A stretch of 64,000 nucleotides of DNA from Roseobacter sp. GAI101 (GTDB lineage Bacteria > Pseudomonadota > Alphaproteobacteria > Rhodobacterales > Rhodobacteraceae): NCBI RefSeq assembly GCF_000156335.1, contig NZ_DS999213.1:297663-361662 (forward strand). The letters run 5' to 3'. Within the stretch, counting starts at the first letter, position 1. Each line of letters starts with the position of its first letter. The position numbers and the translations under genes are program-made. Positions 57,885 to 64,000 of this stretch are shown here, piece by piece. The notes under the pieces were generated by a model. It saw only the letters and a list, made by a program, of their open reading frames with translations. It searched no databases and was not told the origin of the DNA.

Positions 57885-58898
57885 TCAAGGGTGGGAAAGC
57901 GGATGGAGACAGGCAACGGCCCGCCCGCTACCAAGCTTTCCAAGTTGCGGATCTTTTGCCCGGCAGTCCTGCTGGGCCACCGGGCAGCGCGTCGAGAACC
58001 GACACCCTTTCGGCAGATCAAGGGGGCTGGGGATTTCGCCGGGCAGCGGTTCCGAGAGCGGTTCGAAGAATTGCGGCGCAGCGGCGCGCAGAGCCGCGGA
58101 GTAAGGATGCACCGGCGCATTGAGCACCGCGTCGGTGGGGCCGGTTTCGACGATGCGGCCCAGATACATGATGGCGATTTCTTCACAAAGATAACTTGCG
58201 ACCCCAAGGTCATGGGTGATGAAAACCAGCGTCAGCCCCATGTCGCGTTGCAGCGACTGCAACAGTGTCAAGAGCTGTGCCTGCGTCGACACGTCCAGGC
58301 CCGAGACAGCCTCGTCCGCGACCAGAACCGAAGGTTCCGAGGCCAGCGCGCGGGCAATCGCCACGCGGCGCACTTGGCCCCCCGACAATCCGGATGGAAA
58401 ACGGCTTGCTGCATCCGCCGGAAGACCCACCCGATCCAGCAACTGCGCGATGCGCGCAGGCTCGTCTTCGGGCGGGACGATGTTGAAATGACGCAGCGGT
58501 TCGGCGATGAGCGCCCCGATCGTCATGCGCGGGTCAAGCGATCCGCGTGCGTCCTGATAGACCATGGCCACGTCGCGGGCAAAATCGGTCCCCTGGGCGC
58601 GGGCTTCGCGGATCGGTTTGCCGCGATACAGCGCACGCCCGCCGCTGGGGCGGTCAAGGCCAAGCAGCACGCGCAGCAAGGTTGATTTGCCCGAGCCGCT
58701 TTCGCCCACGATCGCCAGCGATGTTCCCTTGCGAATGCCAAGACGGACACCGTCCAGTGCCCGCAGGCCCACGGTTTCACGGCTGAACAGCGCGCGTCCG
58801 GGTTTGGGAACCTCGAAAACCTGTTCAACCTCGATCAGTTCAAAGACCGGCAGGACCGGGGCGTTCGGCAGGGTCGGTGCGGGGTGTTGCAGGGTCAT
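57885..58898 (-). CDS. ABC transporter ATP-binding protein, DppF/OppF type
   Basis: The 337-residue ATPase has Walker [18 protein letters not shown], signature [15 protein letters not shown] and VLVADEAVSGLDVSTQ. A C-terminal cysteine region (GCRFSTRCPVAQQDC) is typical of oligopeptide ATPases. In the signature motif R replaces the usual second Q (GQVRR). Its ATG overlaps the stop of the DppD gene. Energises the second peptide importer of the window. Confidence 0.93.
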   Translation of the reverse strand: MTLQHPAPTLPNAPVLPVFELIEVEQVFEVPKPGRALFSRETVGLRALDGVRLGIRKGTSLAIVGESGSGKSTLLRVLLGLDRPSGGRALYRGKPIREARAQGTDFARDVAMVYQDARGSLDPRMTIGALIAEPLRHFNIVPPEDEPARIAQLLDRVGLPADAASRFPSGLSGGQVRRVAIARALASEPSVLVADEAVSGLDVSTQAQLLTLLQSLQRDMGLTLVFITHDLGVASYLCEEIAIMYLGRIVETGPTDAVLNAPVHPYSAALRAAAPQFFEPLSEPLPGEIPSPLDLPKGCRFSTRCPVAQQDCRAKDPQLGKLGSGRAVACLHPLSHP

Positions 58899-59869
58899 TC
58901 GGGATTCCAACAGGCGATATGGTGATCAAGCGGACCCGTCGCAGTGTCGCGGGCAGGCACAAGGGGCGGGGCCTCGTGGGTGCAGCGGGTCAGGGCGCGC
59001 GGGCAGCGCGTGGAAAAGCGGCAGCCGACGGGCATCTGGTCATGCGAGGGCACGGTGCCTTCGGGGGCCGACAGATCCTTTGTGCCGATTTCAAGCACGC
59101 AGGACTTGAGCTGCTGTGTGTAGGGATGTCGGTGGCGTTCCAGCACATCATGTGCCGGGCCGCTTTCGACGACCTGACCTGCGTAAAGCACGGCGATCCG
59201 GTCGCATGCCTGACTGGCAAGCGCGAGATCATGCAACACGAAGATGCAGCTTGCGCCCCGTGCGCGGGTCAGGGTCAGGATCAGGCGCACGATCTGGGCC
59301 TGGATCGTGACGTCGAGCGCCGAGGTCGGTTCGTCCGCAAGCAGGATGTCGGGGCTGCCCGCCAAGGCGATTGCGACCATCACACGTTGCTGCATCCCGC
59401 CCGAAAGCTGATGGGGAAAGGCCGACATGCGCCCTTCGGGATCATTGATGCCGACGGAAGTGAAGAGCTCAATCGCCTTCTCGCGGGCTTCGGCCTTGGA
59501 CAGATCCTGCGTGCGCCGCAGGGTCGTGACAAGTTGCCGACCCACGGTGTAGGACGGGTTCAGCGCGGCACCTGCGTCCTGGAAAATCATCGAAAGACGG
59601 CGGCCGCGCAGCTTGACCATCCGGCGTTCGGACAGCGCAAGAAGGTCGCCTTCGCCTTCCAGTTCGGCGGTGCCCGTGACCCTGGCGTTGTCGAGCAGGC
59701 GCATGATCGCCGTCGCGATCGTCGATTTTCCCGCGCCGCTTTCGCCCACCAGCGCCAGCGTTTCCCCTTGGCCAAGCGACAGGTTCACCCGGTCAAGGAT
59801 CTTGGCCGCGCCGCGGTGCACCGTCAGATCCCGCAGGGTCAGGACGGGATGCGAAGAGATGTCTTTCAT
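58895..59869 (-). CDS. ABC transporter ATP-binding protein, DppD type
   Basis: The 324-residue ATPase has Walker A GESGAGKSTIATAIMRLL, signature LSGGMQQRVMVAIAL, ILLADEPTSALDVTIQ, and the cysteine tail GCRFSTRCPRALTRC. It partners the DppF-type protein that follows. Here the two ATPases are separate genes, unlike the fused version in the first peptide cluster. Confidence 0.93.
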   Translation of the reverse strand: MKDISSHPVLTLRDLTVHRGAAKILDRVNLSLGQGETLALVGESGAGKSTIATAIMRLLDNARVTGTAELEGEGDLLALSERRMVKLRGRRLSMIFQDAGAALNPSYTVGRQLVTTLRRTQDLSKAEAREKAIELFTSVGINDPEGRMSAFPHQLSGGMQQRVMVAIALAGSPDILLADEPTSALDVTIQAQIVRLILTLTRARGASCIFVLHDLALASQACDRIAVLYAGQVVESGPAHDVLERHRHPYTQQLKSCVLEIGTKDLSAPEGTVPSHDQMPVGCRFSTRCPRALTRCTHEAPPLVPARDTATGPLDHHIACWNPE

Positions 59870-60765
59870 GCGTCCCTCCGGAGCTTTGGGTCGAATTCTT
59901 CACGGATACCATCCCCGACGATGGACAGCGCGATCAGCAAAAGCGCCAGCGCAAAGCCGGGCATGGCCGACATCCAGGGCGCAAAGCTGACGAAACCACG
60001 CCCTTCGGCGATCATCAGGCCCCAGTCGGGGGTTGGCGGCGTCACGCCGATCCCGAGGAATGACAGCGACGATGACACAAGGATCGCTTCGGAGATACGG
60101 ATCGTCACCTGAACGGCCAGCGGAAAGATGACGTTCGGCAGGACGTGGCGCAGAACCACGCGCAGATATGAGATGGACATCAGCTGTGCAGCCTCGATAA
60201 ACAGCTGGACGCGGACCTGCATGACATCGCTGCGCACGGTACGGGCGAAGGGGCCGATCATCGACAGGCCCACGGCGATGACCACTTTATCGACGCCCTG
60301 GCCGAGGATCGCAATGAAAGCCACCGCGAGGATCAGCGATGGCAGCGCAAGAATTGCGTCGATCAGGCGCATCAACGCCCATTCGGACCAGCCCCCGGCC
60401 AGACCCGCCGCCAGCCCGATCACGAGGCCGCCAACAGCCCCGATCAACACTGAAAAGATGCCGATGATCAGCGCAAAGCGCGCGCCATAGATCACTCGCG
60501 ACAGGATATCCTGACCGTAACTGTCCGTGCCCAGAGGATGCGCCGTGGTCGGCGGTTGCATCATGGCCATGAAATCCTGCTGGACCGGATCAAAGGGCGC
60601 GACATAGGGCGCAAAGATCGCCGCCAGCACATAGGCCACGGCCACGATCAGCGCGATCGTAAAGAACGGACGGCGGACAAAGACGGATCTGCGGCCCTTG
60701 GCTGCGGTGCCGGGCGGTGTCGCCGGGGGCAACGCGGTCGGCGCATCGGTTGTCTGAATGCTCAT
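59866..60765 (-). CDS. ABC transporter permease, DppC type
   Basis: A 299-residue permease with the DppC marker GTDSYGQDILSRVIYGARFA and the C-terminal WGLMIAEGRGF region; the coupling loop is EAAQLMSISYLRVVLRHVLP. About six helices. Four-base overlaps on both sides join it to the other transporter genes. Confidence 0.93.
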   Translation of the reverse strand: MSIQTTDAPTALPPATPPGTAAKGRRSVFVRRPFFTIALIVAVAYVLAAIFAPYVAPFDPVQQDFMAMMQPPTTAHPLGTDSYGQDILSRVIYGARFALIIGIFSVLIGAVGGLVIGLAAGLAGGWSEWALMRLIDAILALPSLILAVAFIAILGQGVDKVVIAVGLSMIGPFARTVRSDVMQVRVQLFIEAAQLMSISYLRVVLRHVLPNVIFPLAVQVTIRISEAILVSSSLSFLGIGVTPPTPDWGLMIAEGRGFVSFAPWMSAMPGFALALLLIALSIVGDGIREEFDPKLRRDA

Positions 60766-61712
60766 TTGCGTGCCCTCAGCCGTGGATCAAGGAAGGGATA
60801 GGACAGATCGACAAGCAGGTTCACACCGATGAACAGGGCTGCCGTCATCATGACGCCCGCCTGTACCACAAGGTATTCGCGCCCAAGCACCGCCGAGGTC
60901 AGCATCTGCCCGATGCCGGGCAGGTTGAACACCGTTTCGGTCAGCACGGTCCCCTGAAGCAAGACACCCAGTTGCAGGCCGAGGATCGTCACAAGCGGCA
61001 TTGCGATGTTGCGCACGCCGTGCACCCAGACGACACGCCAGTTCGGTTCGCCTCGGGCGCGGGCTGCGGCGATGTAGGGTTGTTCCATGACCTCGATCAA
61101 CGTCGCGCGTGTCAGGCGGGTGATCATGGCGATGAAATAGGTCGAAAGCGTCAGGCCGGGCAGGATCATGTGATAGAGACCCAGCCAGAAGTCCTCCCAG
61201 GGGGAGACATAGCCCATCACAGGAAACAGCTGGAGCTTTACCGCAAAGAACCAGATCAGCAGGATGCCCAGCAGGAAGGATGGAAAGGCGGTGCCGGTGA
61301 GAGCCAGCACGGCAGACCCCGCGTCGAATATGGTGTCCTTCTTGACCGCGGAAAGCACGCCAAGCGGCACGCCGATCAGGATCGCAAAGGCAAGAGAGAA
61401 GGAGGCGAGCGTCAGCGTGACGGGCAGCGCCTCCTTGAAGGCATAGGTGAAGATTTCGGCACGGGCGACATAGGATGTGCCCCAGTCCCCTTGCACGAAC
61501 CGCAGCGCCCAGTCCGCGTATTGAGCGAGAAAGGGCTGGTCGAGCCCCAACTCGGTTTTCAGTGACTCATAGCTTTCCTGTGAATATTCCGACCCAAGCA
61601 TGATTTGGATCGGATCGCCTGGCGCCAGCTTCAGAAGTCCGAAGCTGGCCACCGAGACGAAAAACAGGACAACCAGGGTTTGCGAGATCTTCCCGACTGC
61701 CTGCAAGAACAT
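60762..61712 (-). CDS. ABC transporter permease, DppB type
   Basis: A 316-residue permease with LKLAPGDPIQIMLGSEYSQE near the N-terminus, typical of DppB. The coupling region is ARARGEPNWRVVWVHGVRNI. It starts inside the stop of the binding-protein gene (TAATG overlap). Confidence 0.93.
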   Translation of the reverse strand: MFLQAVGKISQTLVVLFFVSVASFGLLKLAPGDPIQIMLGSEYSQESYESLKTELGLDQPFLAQYADWALRFVQGDWGTSYVARAEIFTYAFKEALPVTLTLASFSLAFAILIGVPLGVLSAVKKDTIFDAGSAVLALTGTAFPSFLLGILLIWFFAVKLQLFPVMGYVSPWEDFWLGLYHMILPGLTLSTYFIAMITRLTRATLIEVMEQPYIAAARARGEPNWRVVWVHGVRNIAMPLVTILGLQLGVLLQGTVLTETVFNLPGIGQMLTSAVLGREYLVVQAGVMMTAALFIGVNLLVDLSYPFLDPRLRARK

Positions 61713-63316
61713 TAGTCCAGGCTCACGGTATGCAGGTTCACGAGGTCGGCAGGGATGTAGTTGAACCCCTTCACCTTGTTCGAGAATACCTTGTAGATCG
61801 GCATGTGGGCCATGACGGCGATGCCCGCTTCGTCCATCAGCAGGTCTTCTGCCTGATGGTAAAGCTTGCGACGCGCGACGGGATCAAGCACGACTTGCGC
61901 CTGTGCACAAAGATCGTCGAACTCGGTATTGACCCAGCCGCCAAAGTTCCATGCCCCGTCCGATTTGAACTCGGGATACAGCGTTTCGTCGGGGTCAAGA
62001 TCGGCAACCCATTCAAAGTCATACAGGTCAAAGTCCGACCCGTTGCGGCGCTTGACCCAGGCTGCGGGTTCGACAAGCTCCAGCTTGGCCTTGATGCCAA
62101 TCTGGGCCAGCATCGGTGCGACCGTCTGTGCGACACGGGTGCCGACGGGGCCGCGCTCTGCCATCATGTAGACGGCTTCGACTTCGCCCTGGTTCGCTGC
62201 CTTTGCACGGAAGGCCTTGGCCTTGTCCAGATCGAACCACTGGCCGCGCCCGCTGGTCGCGATGTCGGGATCGAAGAAATCGGTCATCGGTGGCGAAATC
62301 GGGGTATAGGCCTGTTGCGCCCGCCCGAAATAGGCCTGCTTTACGATCGTGTCGCGATCAAGGGCCCAAGCCACGGCGCGGCGCAGGTTGATGTCGTCGA
62401 ACGGTCCGCGTTTGCAGTTCATGCCGACGAAGGTGTAGTTCCCCTCGATCTCACCATAAAGCGTTGCGTTCGGGAAGGCTTCGACCTGATCGACAAGCTG
62501 CATGGGGCAATCCGTCATGCCGTCGATCTGCCCTGACAAAAGTGCTGCAAGCGCGGTCGAGGCTTCGTTCATCAGAACGAAGGTCGCGCGTTCCAGCTTG
62601 GGCAGGCCGGGTTCGAAGTAATCGGGATTGGCTTCCAGTTCGATTGAATCGTTTTCTTTCCAGGATACGAATTTGAACGGTCCAGTGCCCACCGGATTGC
62701 GGCCGTAATCGGCACCGTATTTCTGCACGGCGGCCGGGCTGACGATGGTACCGGCGCGACCGGTTGAGCCATTAAGCGCGACCGGCAAGAAGGCGTAGGG
62801 CTGCGAGAAGATCAGTTTGAAGGTCAGCGGATCGATGATTTCGATGCGGTCCAGCAGGGCCAGTTTCCAGGCGTGCGGTGACTTCGGTTCGCCTTCCTTG
62901 ACGCGCAGCAATGAAAATTTCACCGCTTCGGCGTCACAAGGCGTGCCGTCGTGGAACATTACACCATCACGCAGTTTAAAGACGTGGGTCATTTCGTCCT
63001 CGAGATCCCAGCTTTCGGCCAGGTCGGGTTCGAAGGTCACTTTCGTGCCGTCATAGGCAATCTTGAGAAGACCGTTGTGGATGTTGTTGATGATCTGGAT
63101 CGCGGAAAGGAAACCGGTAAAATGGGGATCCAGCGTGTCGATCACCTTGATCGAGGCGATCTTGATGTGACCGCTTTGCTGTGCGCGGGCAAGAGAGGGC
63201 ATGGTTCCGGTCGCGGCAGTCATGATACCGGCACCGATCCCCTTGAGGATAGTTCTACGTCCGAACCGCGCTGACAATCGTTCGGCGAGGACTTTCTTGT
63301 GGTCGATCTTTGTCAT
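61712..63316 (-). CDS. Peptide-type ABC transporter substrate-binding protein with Tat-type signal
   Basis: The 534-residue family-5 binding protein. The N-terminus contains a twin-arginine motif (FGRRTILKGIGAG) followed by a hydrophobic stretch ending SLARA, suggesting export in folded form by the Tat system. The family pattern is VFKLRDGVMFHDGTPCDAEA and RRAVAWALDRDTIVKQAYFG. The start at MTKIDHKK is preceded by AGGAAAG; the open frame reaches 63481 but has no better start. It is the first gene of the transporter operon and diverges from a GntR regulator. Confidence 0.92.
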   Translation of the reverse strand: MTKIDHKKVLAERLSARFGRRTILKGIGAGIMTAATGTMPSLARAQQSGHIKIASIKVIDTLDPHFTGFLSAIQIINNIHNGLLKIAYDGTKVTFEPDLAESWDLEDEMTHVFKLRDGVMFHDGTPCDAEAVKFSLLRVKEGEPKSPHAWKLALLDRIEIIDPLTFKLIFSQPYAFLPVALNGSTGRAGTIVSPAAVQKYGADYGRNPVGTGPFKFVSWKENDSIELEANPDYFEPGLPKLERATFVLMNEASTALAALLSGQIDGMTDCPMQLVDQVEAFPNATLYGEIEGNYTFVGMNCKRGPFDDINLRRAVAWALDRDTIVKQAYFGRAQQAYTPISPPMTDFFDPDIATSGRGQWFDLDKAKAFRAKAANQGEVEAVYMMAERGPVGTRVAQTVAPMLAQIGIKAKLELVEPAAWVKRRNGSDFDLYDFEWVADLDPDETLYPEFKSDGAWNFGGWVNTEFDDLCAQAQVVLDPVARRKLYHQAEDLLMDEAGIAVMAHMPIYKVFSNKVKGFNYIPADLVNLHTVSLD

Positions 63317-63480
63317 GTTTTGTCTTTCCTGTTGGCATCTTCCCCTCCCAATCTCCAATTTTGCCGGTTGCCTTGAGCGGTGGGTTTTCCCCACTCGCGC
63401 GCCCCTGACCGGTTTCGAGGCATTTTTCGTCGAATCCTCCACTTCATCCGACGTGTTTATGAATTCAGGTTGTAAGGACA

Positions 63481-63488
63481 TGTATACA
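63481..63488. promoter_or_regulatory. Candidate GntR (FCD) operator over the binding-protein promoter
   Basis: TGTATACA is a perfect 8-base palindrome, within TTGTATACAT on the minus strand, like operators of FadR/VanR-subfamily regulators. On the minus strand it overlaps a -10 (TATACA, 63486-63481) with a possible -35 TTGTGC (63510-63505) 18 bases away. The divergent GntR gene starts 44 bases to the right. Confidence 0.55.
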
Positions 63489-63531
63489 AATGGAAGCTAA
63501 AAGTGCACAAATGAGTGGAAATGGATGAGCG

Positions 63532-64000
63532 ATGATTATTCGTGCGGCAGAAAACATCTTTGAAAGCCTGATCGACGAGATCATGGCCGGTCGGATGGTA
63601 CCGGGAGAGCCCTTGGTCGAGCAGACGCTTGCCGCGCAGTTCGGGGTGTCGCGCACCCCCGTGAGAGAAGCCTTGCACCGGCTGGAGCAGGCCCGACTGG
63701 CCGAACGGGGGGCGCGTCGTGCATATGTGGTGCGGCGGATGGCCCCCGAAGATCTGGCCGAACTGTTCGAAGCCACCGGCGAGGTCGAGAGCACGCTGGC
63801 CGCGCTTGCTGCAAACCGCATGAGCGAGATCGAGCGGCGCAGGTTGACGGCAGTTCTTGATGAGGGCGATGCTTGTGACGACCCCACCGCCTATAGCGAG
63901 ATCAACAGCCGCTTTCACGAGATCATCAAATCAGGCGCGCGCAATTCGATCCTTGCCGCGACGCTGGATGAACTGAACCTGCGCACCGTCGCCTGGCGCG
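63532..64000 (+). CDS. GntR-family regulator, FCD/VanR subfamily (3' end outside window)
   Basis: The 156 residues seen before the window ends show a GntR winged helix (about 5-70, EPLVEQTLAAQFGVSRTPVR followed by EALHRLEQ). The beginning of an FCD ligand domain follows (PEDLAELFEATGEVEST, NSRFHEII). The ATG at 63532 is the only start in this frame; nearby ATGs in other frames stop within a few codons. It diverges from the peptide transporter operon and probably represses it. Confidence 0.9.
   Translation, partial: MIIRAAENIFESLIDEIMAGRMVPGEPLVEQTLAAQFGVSRTPVREALHRLEQARLAERGARRAYVVRRMAPEDLAELFEATGEVESTLAALAANRMSEIERRRLTAVLDEGDACDDPTAYSEINSRFHEIIKSGARNSILAATLDELNLRTVAWR

Noticed and set aside
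1..64000. CRISPR arrays, rRNA genes, insertion sequences or prophage genes
   Set aside because: No regularly spaced repeats, rRNA motifs, transposase or phage structural proteins were seen.

Overview
The window looks like chromosome of a marine Rhodobacteraceae (Roseobacter-group) alphaproteobacterium. This rests on four things: the GC-rich genes; the gene order comEC / lexA-moeA-moaC-trpC-ung-trpD-trpG / trpE-ppiD, familiar from this family; an alphaproteobacterial SOS box (GTTC-N7-GTTC) in front of lexA; and a class II, B12-dependent ribonucleotide reductase. The species is not assigned. All identifications come from reading the protein sequences; no database search was run.

Left part, 1-24350, is mostly core metabolism. 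It starts inside ccmF, followed by ccmH and an enoyl-CoA hydratase. Then come gltA and gltX on the minus strand, comEC on the plus strand, and a minus-strand block of lexA, moeA, moaC, trpC, ung, trpD and trpG with repeated 4-base overlaps. A divergent polysaccharide deacetylase follows, then a ppiD-trpE-aspartoacylase operon, an aminotransferase, gpt-fabI, pdxH, a two-domain cold-shock protein, a DUF192 protein and tRNA-Pro(UGG). A 640-base regulatory region with an NrdR-type box leads to nrdJ (24989-28642).

The right part, 29234-64000, is accessory and organised as regulator-plus-catabolic modules. (a) 29234-39351: an IclR regulator faces an M81 peptidase, a peptide-type ABC transporter (binding protein, two permeases, one fused double ATPase) and two M20 amidohydrolases/peptidases. 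(b) 39717-51511: a complete phosphonate module with transporter phnCDEE, a hexapeptide transferase, the regulator phnF, and the C-P lyase genes phnGHIJKL, phnN and phnM. A recognisable promoter with a GntR-type operator lies in front of phnG. (c) 51724-56144: a three-gene operon of unknown proteins with its own promoter and a terminator-like leader hairpin. (d) 56246-64000: a GntR(FCD) regulator diverges from a second peptide-type ABC transporter, followed by gamma-glutamyltransferase.

The best candidate for something undescribed is operon (c). Its 925-residue helical protein ends in a domain starting GHSLDRHGP, which resembles RNase-type polymorphic toxin domains. It is overlapped by a small acidic gene placed like an immunity gene. 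A third protein shares the same helical repeat motif (DF-x2-A-x3-L-x2-L). Two copies of a dispersed GGATATTT/GAGCCAGAGAAGA repeat were also found.
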